Assembly: GCA_902791035.1 (NCBI GenBank)
Contig: CADAUA010000007.1
Location: 1 to 64,000, forward strand
Source of the DNA: an uncultured Coriobacteriaceae bacterium
GTDB taxonomy: Bacteria; Actinomycetota; Coriobacteriia; Coriobacteriales; Atopobiaceae
Reading direction: 5' to 3'
Length of the DNA stretch: 64,000 nucleotides
This document shows positions 18,692-27,625 of the stretch, piece by piece. Position numbers and translations under genes: made by a program. The notes beneath the pieces were generated by a model, which was not told the DNA's origin, made no database searches, and was given only the letters and a program-made list of their open reading frames with translations. Numbering within the stretch: position 1 is the first letter of the stretch; every line of letters starts with the position of its first letter.

Positions 18692-21600
18692 CTAAGCCTC
18701 GTGCTTGGCCTTGCGAGAGGCGCGCCTGGCGGATCTGCGGTCGCGCTTGGCCTGCTTCTTCGCGGCCTTCCGGGCCTTGCGGTCCTCGAAGGAGGTGTCG
18801 GGCTTGGTGTGGCGACGGTGCACGTAGAGGCCCCAGCCCAGGGCGAGAAGCCCGACGATGCCTGCGGAGCCGCCGTTCACGGCCCCACGCCAGGTGGCGG
18901 TGCCGGTGGAGACCGCCGCACCCGGGGCGATGCCGTTCATGGCGTTGGAGTTGGCCACCATGTAGCACACGCGGTGGACCGCCTGGCGCATGACGCCCTT
19001 GGCCGTGGGGGAGTCGTAGTCGCTGCCCTTGTCGATGAAGCCGGCGAGCCAGAGGTCGCAACCAGCACGCAGGGCCAGGTCGTGGCCGGTGGCGGAGGCG
19101 ACGGAGAGGTCGGAGACCACAGCGCCGTCAAAGCCCCACTCGTCGCGCAGAACGCCGGTGAGCAGCTGGTAGTGGCAGGCGCCGGTCACGCCGCCAAAGC
19201 CGCTCTGCGAGGCCATGACACCGGTGCCGGAGCAGATGACCTTCTCCTGCATGGCACCCTGGGCGTCAAGGTAACGCACGGTGGAGCGGGCCTCCTCGAG
19301 GGCAATCTGGAAGGGGCGCAGGTAGATCTCGCGCACTGCCTGCTCACCGGCCCAGGTGGTCAGGTTCTCGCCGCGGTTGGTTTCCTGGTCGTTGAGGGCA
19401 AAGTGCTTGAGGTAGCTGAAGACGCCCATGTCACCCGCGCCGCTGATGGCAGCCGCGGCCAGCTTGCCGGAGAGAAGCGCGTCCTCCGAGTAGTACTCGT
19501 ACACGCGACCGCCAAAGGGGCAGCGGTGGATGTTCACTGCCGGGGCGTACCAGCCGCTGAAGCCCAGGTGCAGGGACTCCTCGCCGATGGCCTCGCCCAT
19601 GGCACGCATGAGGTCGCAGTTCCAGCTGGAGGCCAGGAGGTTCACGGATGCCCAGCTGGAGGCGCCGGAGGCACCTACACCACCCCAGCCCATGGCTCCA
19701 TCGCGGTCCTTGGTGGCGGGCTTGGCGATGCTGCGCAGACCGGAGGTCTGGTAGTTGGCCATGTAGATGAGGTTGGTGATGTCGTCCTTCTCGGCATCCC
19801 AGTCTATCTGGTCGAGGAGCTCGTCCCACTGCGGGTCGTCAAAGGGCACGCCGCGCAGACCGGCCAAGGTGAGGCCGTTTGCAGCGCCGGACGCGGGCGC
19901 CTCGGTCGCGAAGACCTTGGAGCCCTCGACGTTGCCCAGGTAGGAGTCTGTGGTGGGGTCATAGCCCTCGAACCAGGCGCGCTCGTCCTTGGCCGCCTGC
20001 GGTGCGGCCTTGGTGCGGCCCTCGGGGGCCACGGGCTGGGTTCCGGCCCAGTCGGCGCGGGAGAGGTTGGTCACCGAGGGGTCCGCCATGTAGGCGTTAA
20101 GGGCGTCGAACTCGTTGTGCGCCGCGTGGAGGCCAGCGGCGCGCTTGGGGTCGTCGGTGGCCTCGCCGCGCCCGTCAAGCGCGCACTGGGCAGCTCGGTC
20201 GCGGCTCACGGGGTCTGCGCCCTCGAACCAGTGGTCCTCGTCCACGGTCGCGACCTGGCTGGCCAGCACGGTGTGGGCGTCGGAGCGCAGGTCGATCGCG
20301 TAGTCGCCGGCCTCGAGGAGCCAGGCGCCGGTGGTGCCGTCGGAGTTCTGGTGGCTGGTGTCCCAGGAGGCCATGTCGTCCACGGCCCAGGCCAGGTCCA
20401 CGTCCTGGGAGGCACCGGGGGCCAGAAGGTCCGTCTTGGCGAAGGCAACGAGGTTGGTCGCGGGCTTCTCCACGCCTGCCGTGCGGTCGTAGTCGGTGTA
20501 GGGGGAGGTGTAGTAGGCCTGTACCACCTCCTTGCCCTCCACGGAGCCTGTGTTGGTCACGCGGACCGTCATGGACACGCGATCGGTATCGGCACGGAAG
20601 TTGGTGACCTGCTGGTCAAAGCTGGTGTAGGAGAGCCCGTGTCCAAAGGGGAAGGCAACAGCGGCGTCGTAGTCGAAGCCGGGGTCCACGGCGGCAGCCG
20701 TCTCGTAGTAGCGATAGCCTAGGTAAACGCCCTCCTGGTACTCCACGAAGGAGAGCGGGCTGCCCTTGTACTCCAGGTCGGAGAACTTGAAGTCGCCAAA
20801 GTTCTGGTAGGCCGGGTCAGCCGTGAAGTCGAGCGTCCAGGTGTCCGTCAGGCGGCCGGAGGGGTTGACGGCACCGGAGAGGACCTTGCCCAGCGAGGAG
20901 AAGCCGCGGGTGCCGGCCGTGCCCATCCACACGATGGCATCGGCCGCGGTGTCGCCCGAGGTCAGCGGGCCCACCTCCACGGGGTTGGCGGTGTTGAGGA
21001 CCACGACCACAGCCTTGCAGGACTTCTTGGCCGCAGCGAGCATGGCCTTCTCGCCCTCGGTGAGGGCCAGGTAGTGGGGCGTGCCGTCGTCGTAGCCGGC
21101 CATGCGCTTGTCCAGGCCCTCGGAGCCGTTGCGGGCGATAAAGACCACGGCCGTGGAGTCGGCCACGTCGAGGCCTTCGTAGACGGAGGTGTCGTAGGAG
21201 TAGATCTTCTCGGCCTCCACGGAGTCGGTGGTGCCTCCCATGCCGGACTGGCCGGATCCCAGGGCAGGTGCGTCTGCGGCAGCGTCGGGGAAGGTGGCCT
21301 CGGCAGCCTTCATGGCGTCGGGCACGGCGGGGTTCACGGACAGGTGGGCGGCGAGGCCCGCCTCGGGGGTCACCTGGGTGTCGTCGGTGCTTGCGGCGGC
21401 GCCCGTGCCGGAGTAGACGGGGTTGAGGTAGCCGTAGCCGTAGGGGCTCACGGACGCACCCTCGCCCAGGGGCAGGACGCCATCGTTTGCCAGAAGGACG
21501 ATGCCCTCGTCGCAGGCCTGCTCGGAAACGACATCGCTCGCGGCCTTGGCGTCAGCGAGGGAGGCGGTGGCGGCGGGGACGTAGGTGGTGTCCCAGCCCT

Positions 21601-21757
21601 CGGTGCCGGCCGCGGGCGTGACCTCGGTCGCACCCGCGCCCACGAGGCCGTTTGCCATAGGGCCGAACATGCTTGCCGCGACGTTGGCCACGCCCACGAC
21701 CGCGCCGCCCACGATGCTTCCGCCGATAAGGAACCTGCGCCTGGTGATGTCCTTCAT
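18692..21757 (-). CDS. Membrane-anchored GH3 glycoside hydrolase, permuted domain order (GH3-1)
   Basis: The 1021-residue protein begins with a twin-arginine signal (TRRRFLIGG, then a long hydrophobic stretch) and ends with a membrane helix near 970 and a very basic tail, so the catalytic part should lie outside the cell. Domains run in permuted order: the alpha/beta GH3 C-domain first (CDEGIVLLANDGVLPL), then an FnIII-like part (VRVTNTGSVEGKEVV), and only from about 640 the barrel with KHFALNDQET and the presumed nucleophile in VVSDLS near 883. Permuted GH3 beta-glucosidases are known from rumen bacteria; substrate cannot be read here. GGGGAG precedes ATG 21757. It lies downstream of, and in line with, the RR1-HK1 pair. 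Confidence 0.88.
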   Translation of the reverse strand: MKDITRRRFLIGGSIVGGAVVGVANVAASMFGPMANGLVGAGATEVTPAAGTEGWDTTYVPAATASLADAKAASDVVSEQACDEGIVLLANDGVLPLGEGASVSPYGYGYLNPVYSGTGAAASTDDTQVTPEAGLAAHLSVNPAVPDAMKAAEATFPDAAADAPALGSGQSGMGGTTDSVEAEKIYSYDTSVYEGLDVADSTAVVFIARNGSEGLDKRMAGYDDGTPHYLALTEGEKAMLAAAKKSCKAVVVVLNTANPVEVGPLTSGDTAADAIVWMGTAGTRGFSSLGKVLSGAVNPSGRLTDTWTLDFTADPAYQNFGDFKFSDLEYKGSPLSFVEYQEGVYLGYRYYETAAAVDPGFDYDAAVAFPFGHGLSYTSFDQQVTNFRADTDRVSMTVRVTNTGSVEGKEVVQAYYTSPYTDYDRTAGVEKPATNLVAFAKTDLLAPGASQDVDLAWAVDDMASWDTSHQNSDGTTGAWLLEAGDYAIDLRSDAHTVLASQVATVDEDHWFEGADPVSRDRAAQCALDGRGEATDDPKRAAGLHAAHNEFDALNAYMADPSVTNLSRADWAGTQPVAPEGRTKAAPQAAKDERAWFEGYDPTTDSYLGNVEGSKVFATEAPASGAANGLTLAGLRGVPFDDPQWDELLDQIDWDAEKDDITNLIYMANYQTSGLRSIAKPATKDRDGAMGWGGVGASGASSWASVNLLASSWNCDLMRAMGEAIGEESLHLGFSGWYAPAVNIHRCPFGGRVYEYYSEDALLSGKLAAAAISGAGDMGVFSYLKHFALNDQETNRGENLTTWAGEQAVREIYLRPFQIALEEARSTVRYLDAQGAMQEKVICSGTGVMASQSGFGGVTGACHYQLLTGVLRDEWGFDGAVVSDLSVASATGHDLALRAGCDLWLAGFIDKGSDYDSPTAKGVMRQAVHRVCYMVANSNAMNGIAPGAAVSTGTATWRGAVNGGSAGIVGLLALGWGLYVHRRHTKPDTSFEDRKARKAAKKQAKRDRRSARRASRKAKHEA

Positions 21758-21862
21758 TATGTCTCCCCTTCGTTTTGGGCCGCTCACGCGACCGTCCGGG
21801 CTTTAGCCCGCCCCTTGTTGGCCACGAAGATAGGGGTCGCGAGGGGGTGCGGGGAGGGGGCA

Positions 21863-21935
21863 TTGCACGAATGCCGGGCTGTGTTTGCACGAATGAGGCG
21901 ACTGGGCGGAAGTGCACGTTTGTGAGGCACAAACG
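21863..21935. promoter_or_regulatory. Direct repeats and palindrome upstream of GH3-1
   Basis: TTGCACGAATG occurs at 21863-21873 and 21885-21895, 22 bases apart, with the variant GTGCACGTTTG at 21912. The last overlaps a perfect eight-base inverted repeat, CGTTTGTG/CACAAACG, at 21917-21935. The position between the kinase gene and GH3-1, and a spacing of about two helix turns, fit a binding site for a dimeric regulator such as RR1. Confidence 0.5.
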
Positions 21936-21953
21936 GTCGCGCGAGACCCACTA

Positions 21954-23348
21954 CTACGCGGCCCCAGGGACGAGGACGACGTGCAGCGTGTAGACGCCGT
22001 CGGCCACGGCCCCGTGCAGGCGCCCGCCGTAGCGGTCCACGAGCCTGACCAGGGCCACCGACGCGCCTGCGCCTCCGGGTGTTCTGGGCAGCTCGCCCGC
22101 CAGCGGCAGGTCTTCCGCGCAGAAGCACTGGCCGTCCAAGGCGACTGTGGGACCGTGGCGCGCCGCCGTGACAGAGACCGTGCGGAGCTCTGGATCCGGA
22201 GTCGTCGCCGCTACGCCTGCCAGACAGTCCAGCACGGCCGACCAGAGCTCGCGCGCATCGTGCTCGCCCATGAAGCGGAAGGCCGCCCCGTCGACCATGG
22301 CCGTGAGCGTCACGCCCTTGGAGCGGAGCTCAGCGCCCTTGTCGGTGAGAAGTGCGTCCAATGCGGGATCGCCCGACTGCACGAGGGAGTCGTAGGAGGC
22401 GATGGCCTCGCTGAGCTTCTGCGCGTCCGCGGGGCGCGCGAGCGGCGCCTCGGACGCCTCGTCCGTGGCGGGCGATTCCCCAAGGGCCCGCTCCGCCTGC
22501 CTGTGGAGGGCGTCGTGGAAGATGCGGTTGACCCTGCGCAGGCCGTCCGCCTCCAGATCGTGATGGCGGGCCTGGGCGTCGCGCTGCTCGCGTGCGGTGG
22601 CCAGGTCGGAGCTCAGCTGGTCTGCGCGGGAGAGGATGACGAGCAGCACCAGCCCCAGCGTAGTGCAGAGCACGTCGTAGATGCGGCAGGCGAGCGCGGG
22701 CAGGCCTGCGCCCATGCGCTCGGCGAAGGCGAGGTTGAGCGCGATGCACATCACAAGGAGGCTGGCGCATAGCAGGGTGCGGCCCATGGAGGCGTGGATC
22801 TTGCGGGAGTCGACCACGAACCCGCGGCCGACCTCCCACCAGAGGAGCAGGTAGACCCCCGTGTAGACAAGGGCATAGCAGAGCCAGAAGGATACCTGCG
22901 AACGTGTGGGGGAGCCGCCCGCGTATGCGGCTACGGCCAGGAGCGCGAGCTGGAGCAGGCCGGACGCGACGTGCTGGGTGCCGTAGCCCGCGGCTGCCAG
23001 CACGAGCGCCTCCAGCTTGCTGGCACGCGCACAGGCCATGAGCGCGGCCCACGACGCGAGCGCCTGGACCCCGTAGTAGCCCATGGAGAGGATGAGGGTG
23101 GTCCCGTCGATGTCGGCCTCGGGCTCCGTGGAGCCCGAGGTGGCGGCGGCCGCGCGAGAGAGGAGGCTCTCCGCCGGGATCGCGCTCAGGATGACAAGTG
23201 CGAGCGCGAGGCCGGTCGCAGCCATGACTGCCAGGTAGGCCACCCGTCCGTGAGGCCGCCACGAGGCGTGCTGGGTTACGGCCAGGGTTGCCGCCGCAAG
23301 CTCGAGCGGAAAGCCGAGGCCTATGAGCAGTCTCAGGAGCCCCTCCAT
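21954..23348 (-). CDS. GHKL-type sensor kinase, degenerate N-box (HK1)
   Basis: About 464 residues: six or so membrane helices in the first 215, a linker helix, and an AgrC/ComD-like kinase core. The candidate phospho-accepting histidine is in RIFHDALHRQ. Where such kinases have the N-box (LLDNAIEA, as in HK3 of this window) HK1 reads VLDCLAGVAA, so the Mg-ATP asparagine is missing, while the distal segment ASVALVRLVDRYGG keeps its shape. ATG 23348 is used; a GTG at 23357 overlapping the regulator stop is equally possible, since GGAGG lies 12 bases before the ATG and 3 before the GTG. It is coupled to RR1 upstream. Confidence 0.85.
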   Translation of the reverse strand: MEGLLRLLIGLGFPLELAAATLAVTQHASWRPHGRVAYLAVMAATGLALALVILSAIPAESLLSRAAAATSGSTEPEADIDGTTLILSMGYYGVQALASWAALMACARASKLEALVLAAAGYGTQHVASGLLQLALLAVAAYAGGSPTRSQVSFWLCYALVYTGVYLLLWWEVGRGFVVDSRKIHASMGRTLLCASLLVMCIALNLAFAERMGAGLPALACRIYDVLCTTLGLVLLVILSRADQLSSDLATAREQRDAQARHHDLEADGLRRVNRIFHDALHRQAERALGESPATDEASEAPLARPADAQKLSEAIASYDSLVQSGDPALDALLTDKGAELRSKGVTLTAMVDGAAFRFMGEHDARELWSAVLDCLAGVAATTPDPELRTVSVTAARHGPTVALDGQCFCAEDLPLAGELPRTPGGAGASVALVRLVDRYGGRLHGAVADGVYTLHVVLVPGAA

Positions 23349-23353
23349 GCGGC

Positions 23354-24097
23354 TCACTCGCCTCCGTAGTGCTCGGCCAGTGCCGCGGCCACGTCTGTCT
23401 TGCGCGCGAGCGATACCTGGAGCTCGTCGCCGTTCTCCAGGGTGACGGTGCTGCCGGCAAACTGGCTCACGGCCTCAAGGTTCACGAGGGCGTAGCGATT
23501 GACCGCCACGAAGGGGGCCATCGCCAGCCGCTGGGACACGTCCTTGAGGGAGCCCCAGGTCTCGAGGTCGCCGTCTGCCAGGTGATAGATCAGGCGATGC
23601 CTGTTCACCTCCACGTAGAGGATGTCGCATGAGGAGACGTAGCGGGTCTGACCGTCGGCGTCGATGGTCAGGCGGACGTCCTTGTTTGCATGGGCGGCTG
23701 CCACGTGGTCCTGGGCCCGACGCATGGCCAGGACAAACTGCGGGTACTGGACCGGCTTGAGAAGGTAGCCCAGGGCCTCCACGTCGTAGCCCAGCGAGGC
23801 CAGGCGGGCCACGCGGGTGGTAAAGATCAGGGCCACGCGGCTGCCGGCGGTGCGGATGCGGCCCGCCAGCCGCATGCCGTTGTCTCCGGGCATCTCGATG
23901 TCCAGGAAGAGCAGGTCGAAGGTCTGGTCGAGGTCTCCGGCATGGGCTGTCAGGAGGGCGTCGCCCGAGGCGAAGCGCGTGACGGAGCAGGCTGCTGCCT
24001 CGGAGCCGGGGGAGGCTGGCGAGAAGTAGCGCGCGAGCAGCCCCTCCAGCTGCGCGGCATCTGCCTCCGTATCGTCCACGATGGCTATCCTGAGCAC
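23354..24097 (-). CDS. LytTR-family response regulator (RR1)
   Basis: The 247-residue protein has a receiver domain (LRIAIVDDTEAD start, phosphorylatable Asp in LLFLDIEMPGDNG) and a C-terminal LytTR DNA-binding domain (VEVNRHRLIYHLADGDLETWGSL and PFVAVNRYALVNLEAVSQF). LytTR proteins bind paired direct repeats about 21 bases apart. GTG 24097 is chosen because GGGGAGG lies five bases before it; an upstream ATG pair at 24130 has no such site. It is the first gene of an RR1-HK1-GH3-1 series on the minus strand, which suggests it controls the glycosidase. Confidence 0.92.
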   Translation of the reverse strand: MLRIAIVDDTEADAAQLEGLLARYFSPASPGSEAAACSVTRFASGDALLTAHAGDLDQTFDLLFLDIEMPGDNGMRLAGRIRTAGSRVALIFTTRVARLASLGYDVEALGYLLKPVQYPQFVLAMRRAQDHVAAAHANKDVRLTIDADGQTRYVSSCDILYVEVNRHRLIYHLADGDLETWGSLKDVSQRLAMAPFVAVNRYALVNLEAVSQFAGSTVTLENGDELQVSLARKTDVAAALAEHYGGE

Positions 24098-24246
24098 GCC
24101 CGCCTCCCCAAACGTCGCGGCTTCCATCATACCAGCGGAAAACCGTCCGGTGGCTCCTCTGGGCGGGATGCGCGCGGGTGCTAGCGGCCCCGACGGCCAC
24201 GAGTCGGGCCGATGCGGCTGTGTCGCGCCGGGGCGGGCTGGTGGGG

Positions 24247-24252
24247 TATCCT
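24247..24252 (+). promoter_or_regulatory. Putative -10 box of the patatin gene
   Basis: TATCCT lies 33 bases before the start codon in the divergent gap between RR1 and the lipase gene. No good -35 element is visible. Confidence 0.3.
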
Positions 24253-24281
24253 AGGGCTCTCGAAGACGGCAGGAGGGGGTC

Positions 24282-25172
24282 ATGATGGCGGCGGCAGACA
24301 ACGCGCTGGTGCTCGAGGGCGGCGGCTTTCGCGGGATGTTTACGGCGGGCGTGCTCGACGTCCTGCAGGAGCAAGGCATCTACGACTTTGGCAGCGTGTG
24401 GGGCGTGAGCGCGGGCGCCCTGGCCGCCGTGAGCTATAAGAGCCACCAGATTGGTCGTACCATGCGCGTGATGCTGGCCTTCCGTGACGACCGGCGCTTC
24501 ATGAGCCTGTGGTCGCTGGCCACCACGGGCAACCTGGCCGGCGTGGACTTTATGTACGACCAGGTGCAGAACTACCTTGACCCCGGTGACGATGCGGCCT
24601 TCAATGCCGAGCCCATGCAGATGATAGCCGTGGCCACGAGCGTGACCTTTGGCACTGCCGTGTATCAGCACGTGGCGCACATGCCCGAGGACGTGCGCAT
24701 GATCGCCGCCTCCGCCTCGATGCCCCTCGTGTCGCGCATCGTGGACGTGAACGGCCTGCGCCTCCTGGACGGCGGCACAGCGGATTCCATCCCGGTGGAC
24801 GCGGCCCTGGGCCTGGTGGATGTGGATGCCGACGGCGTGACCCCGGCCAAACGGGCCCTCGTGGTGCTCACCCAGGACGCTACCTACCGCAAGAGCGGGG
24901 CAAACGAGCGTGCGGCTGCCCTCTCGCCCCGCTATGCGGAGTTCCCCTACTATGTGCAGGCGCTCCGCAGCCGTGCCGGGCGCTACAACGCCTGCCGCGC
25001 CCACGTACGGGAGCTCGAGGCGGAGGGACGGGTGCTCTGCCTGCTGCCGCCCGAGCCGGTGGACGTGGGAACCTCGGGCGCCAGCGGCGAGAAGCTCCTC
25101 ACGCTCTACCTCCAGGGCCGAACGGCGGCCACGGAGCGTCTGGCCGACATCCAGGCCTTCCTAGCGCAATAG
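24282..25172 (+). CDS. Patatin-like phospholipase
   Basis: A 296-residue acyl hydrolase of the patatin family: the oxyanion region LEGGGFRGMFTAGVLD opens the protein, the nucleophile elbow is GVSAGAL (G-x-S-x-G) near residue 46, and the catalytic aspartate is in LLDGGTADSIPVD near 165, so the Ser-Asp dyad is complete. There is no signal peptide, so it should act in the cytoplasm or be exported by an unknown route. AGGAGGGGG precedes two adjacent ATGs (24282 and 24285). It ends opposite the phosphofructokinase gene over a shared terminator. Confidence 0.93.
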   Translation: MMAAADNALVLEGGGFRGMFTAGVLDVLQEQGIYDFGSVWGVSAGALAAVSYKSHQIGRTMRVMLAFRDDRRFMSLWSLATTGNLAGVDFMYDQVQNYLDPGDDAAFNAEPMQMIAVATSVTFGTAVYQHVAHMPEDVRMIAASASMPLVSRIVDVNGLRLLDGGTADSIPVDAALGLVDVDADGVTPAKRALVVLTQDATYRKSGANERAAALSPRYAEFPYYVQALRSRAGRYNACRAHVRELEAEGRVLCLLPPEPVDVGTSGASGEKLLTLYLQGRTAATERLADIQAFLAQ

Positions 25173-25174
25173 AA

Positions 25175-25215
25175 GGGGGCGTGCCAAAAGCGTCTGACAC
25201 TTCCGGCACGCCCCC
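25175..25215. terminator. Bidirectional hairpin terminator between convergent genes
   Basis: GGGGGCGTGCC (25175-25185) pairs perfectly with GGCACGCCCCC (25205-25215). Inside it lies a GTGCC-type copy of the dispersed palindrome (25181-25209: GTGCCAAAAGCGTC, T, GACACTTCCGGCAC). It serves both the patatin gene and the phosphofructokinase gene. No long T-run is present on either side. Confidence 0.65.
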
Positions 25216-25232
25216 GGCACGCTGGCGGGTTC

Positions 25233-26162
25233 TTAGAGCTCGGTCACGACCACGCGCTCCACGAGCGAGTCCACGAGGTCGCGCGGGGCGGCCTGGGTGC
25301 CCGACTGCATGACGTTCGCGGCACCGGTGGCCATGGCCAGGCGCAGGGTGTCGGCAAGACCCATGCCCTCGCTCTGGGCGTAGGCCAGCGCTGCCACCAC
25401 GGAGTCGCCGGCGCCCACGGTGGAGCCTACCGGGACCTTAACGGGACTGGCCTTGTATGCGGCCTCGCGGGTCACGTACACGGCACCCGCCCCGCCCATG
25501 GAGACCATCACGCGCTCGAGGCCCTTGTCGATGAGCTCGCGTGCGGCCTCGGCCACCTTGGCGTCGGTGTCCAGCGTGCGGCCCAGCATGTCGCCGAGCT
25601 CGATCTCGTTGGGCTTGATCAGGTCGGGGGCCGCCTTGATGCCCTCCACGAGCTTCTCGCCGTCGGCGTCCAGGTACACCGTGACGCCCATGGCCTTGAG
25701 GGAGCTCACCCAGGTGCGATAGGTGTCGGAGCGGGCGCCACGAGGGAGCGAGCCGGAGAGCACCACGATGTCGCTCTCTGTCACGCGGGCCATCAGGATG
25801 CCCAGCATCTGGCGCAGGTGCTCGTCGGTGACCTCGGGGCCAGGCTCGTTTATGTCGGTGTTCTCGTGCTTGACGGGGTCCTTGATCTTGAGGTTGGCAC
25901 GGGTCTCGCCGGGCACCTCGAAGACCTCGCACTCGATGCCCTGCTCGTCCAGCATGCGCTTGATGGTGCGGCCGGTGTTTCCGGCCAGGAGGGCGTAGGC
26001 CACGGTCTGGCCGCCCAGCTCGTGGATCACCTTGGAGACGTTGATGCCCTTGCCGCCCGGGTCCACGCGCAGCTCGCTGATGCGGTTCACGCGGTCGAGG
26101 GTGAGGTTCTCAACCACGGCGGTCTTGTCGAGCGCCGGGTTGAGCGTGACGGTGTAGATCAT
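25233..26162 (-). CDS. 1-phosphofructokinase (PfkB family)
   Basis: The 309-residue sugar kinase starts MIYTVTLNPALDKT, has GGKGINVSKVI near 38-48 and the ATP/catalytic motif VGAGDSVVAALAYA near 250, with the catalytic Asp in GAGDS. These are marks of FruK/LacC-type kinases, which phosphorylate fructose-1-phosphate or tagatose-6-phosphate. No PTS transporter or FruR regulator is adjacent, so the exact substrate is open; fructose-1-phosphate is most likely. AAGGA lies six bases before ATG 26162. A dispersed palindrome lies just upstream. Confidence 0.88.
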   Translation of the reverse strand: MIYTVTLNPALDKTAVVENLTLDRVNRISELRVDPGGKGINVSKVIHELGGQTVAYALLAGNTGRTIKRMLDEQGIECEVFEVPGETRANLKIKDPVKHENTDINEPGPEVTDEHLRQMLGILMARVTESDIVVLSGSLPRGARSDTYRTWVSSLKAMGVTVYLDADGEKLVEGIKAAPDLIKPNEIELGDMLGRTLDTDAKVAEAARELIDKGLERVMVSMGGAGAVYVTREAAYKASPVKVPVGSTVGAGDSVVAALAYAQSEGMGLADTLRLAMATGAANVMQSGTQAAPRDLVDSLVERVVVTEL

Positions 26163-26184
26163 GGCGCATCCTTTCGGCTGTTCG

Positions 26185-26214
26185 CGCGCCAAAGGTGTCA
26201 GACACTATTGGCAC
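26185..26214. repeat. Dispersed palindrome, GTGCC-type copy 3, upstream of the phosphofructokinase gene
   Basis: CGCGCCAAAGGTGTC, central A, GACACTATTGGCAC. It begins 23 bases before the phosphofructokinase start, so it overlaps the transcript leader or promoter of that gene. Confidence 0.75.
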
Positions 26215-26324
26215 GGCTGGCTGGGCTTGTCCGTGGACTCATTCTACCCGCGGCCTGGTGGTTGTCACATGGCAAGAAGGCCGCTGGTCGAAACGGCGGG
26301 GCAAAAGTGCCCAAGGGCCCTGCC

Positions 26325-27611
26325 TCAGGCGGCCGGTGCGGGGAGAAGGACGTCAAGCTTGGCGCTGTCGTCCCCCAGGTCGGTGGTCAGGGAGCCGCCG
26401 TAGCGCTCGGCCACCAGACGGGCCGCGCGCAGGCCCTCCGCGCCCCAATGCGCGGCCGCGGTACTGCCGGCGGGCACGGCCTCCACATGGAGGGATGTCA
26501 TGCCCAGGGCCTGCTTGAGCACGAGCGTGACGCTGCCGCCATCCAGACCCGCGGCCGCCACCTCCATCGCGCAAGCTAGTGTCGTTCCCACCAGGGCATA
26601 CACGTCGGCGGCTGGCAGGAAGTCGAGCGTGTGGCCGTCCGCGATGCAGGTGAGGGCCATGCCGCGTTGGTGGCAGAGGAGGCTCTTCTCGCTGAGCACG
26701 GCGTCCAGCGTGGGGTTGCCCGTGCGCACGGTGGTGTCGTACACGCTGATCTGGCGGACCACGTCGGCGAGCGCCTCGCCGTCCACCGAGCCCTCTGCCA
26801 CGAGGCTCCTCGCCACGGCGTGGCGGATGACGTGCACGCGCGCGTTCACGGCGTCCATGGTGGCTTGGGCGGTCTGGTACTGGCGGACGGACTGGTCTAT
26901 GACGTCCTGCATGGTGGCCACGCTCTCGCGCAGGCGTCGGTTGTAGAGGAGCTCGAACTCGCCATAGAGGAGCACCACGCAGATGGTCAGGTGCCCCAGG
27001 GAGAGTATGGCCAGGTAGCGATGGGGGATCTCGTCATAGACGTTTAGATCGCCTATGGTCAGGTCAAAGAAGATGTTGAAGAGGATGGCCAGCACGATCA
27101 CGGCCATGGCGCGCCAGTCGTCGATTTGCAGGAGGCCGCGAGCGGTCAGGTCGCGCAGGAAGAGCCGGTAGCTCAGGCCATACACGATCGTGCCCGCCAC
27201 GCAGAGGAGGACCACCATGGGCACCACGTCGCCGTTGCCTCCCGGCACAAGCCCCAGCACATGCGCCGTGCGGTCAAGCGAGAAGACCAGGTTCTGCAGG
27301 TTGTAGGCCGAGGAGGCGCAGAAGGCGGCCGTGAGCAGCGGTGCGCCGTAGGCCCACCACACGGCTCCCGTGGCAAGGGCCAGAATGGCAAGGAAGCCGG
27401 CGCTGGCCACGAAGAAGCTGCGGTTGTCGCTGAGCGGTGGGTGCAGCGAGAAGCCCGCGAGGATCGCGGCCGCCACGCAGGTCGCCAGCGCCGCTGCCAG
27501 CAGGGCCACGCGCCAGCGGAACCCCTCGCGTTGTGGGAGCCTGCGGGTAAAGAGCCAGCACCCCAGCGTCATGAGAACCGCGGTCAGGACGATCTGCACA
27601 CCCTCGAACAC
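26325..27611 (-). CDS. GHKL-type sensor kinase, degenerate N-box (HK2)
   Basis: The 428-residue protein has about six membrane helices (residues 1-220) and an AgrC-like kinase core with a candidate histidine in ARVHVIRHAVARS. The N-box position reads TLACAMEVAAAG, lacking the asparagine that coordinates Mg-ATP, as in HK1. The last part, EGLRAARLVAERYGGSL, keeps the fold. GTG 27611 is chosen because AGGGTGG lies six bases upstream and the hydrophobic region starts right after. It follows RR2 by 14 bases and is surely cotranscribed. It may be a sensor without kinase activity, or work through another ATP site arrangement. Confidence 0.85.
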   Translation of the reverse strand: MFEGVQIVLTAVLMTLGCWLFTRRLPQREGFRWRVALLAAALATCVAAAILAGFSLHPPLSDNRSFFVASAGFLAILALATGAVWWAYGAPLLTAAFCASSAYNLQNLVFSLDRTAHVLGLVPGGNGDVVPMVVLLCVAGTIVYGLSYRLFLRDLTARGLLQIDDWRAMAVIVLAILFNIFFDLTIGDLNVYDEIPHRYLAILSLGHLTICVVLLYGEFELLYNRRLRESVATMQDVIDQSVRQYQTAQATMDAVNARVHVIRHAVARSLVAEGSVDGEALADVVRQISVYDTTVRTGNPTLDAVLSEKSLLCHQRGMALTCIADGHTLDFLPAADVYALVGTTLACAMEVAAAGLDGGSVTLVLKQALGMTSLHVEAVPAGSTAAAHWGAEGLRAARLVAERYGGSLTTDLGDDSAKLDVLLPAPAA

Positions 27612-27625
27612 GGCTGGCCACCCTA

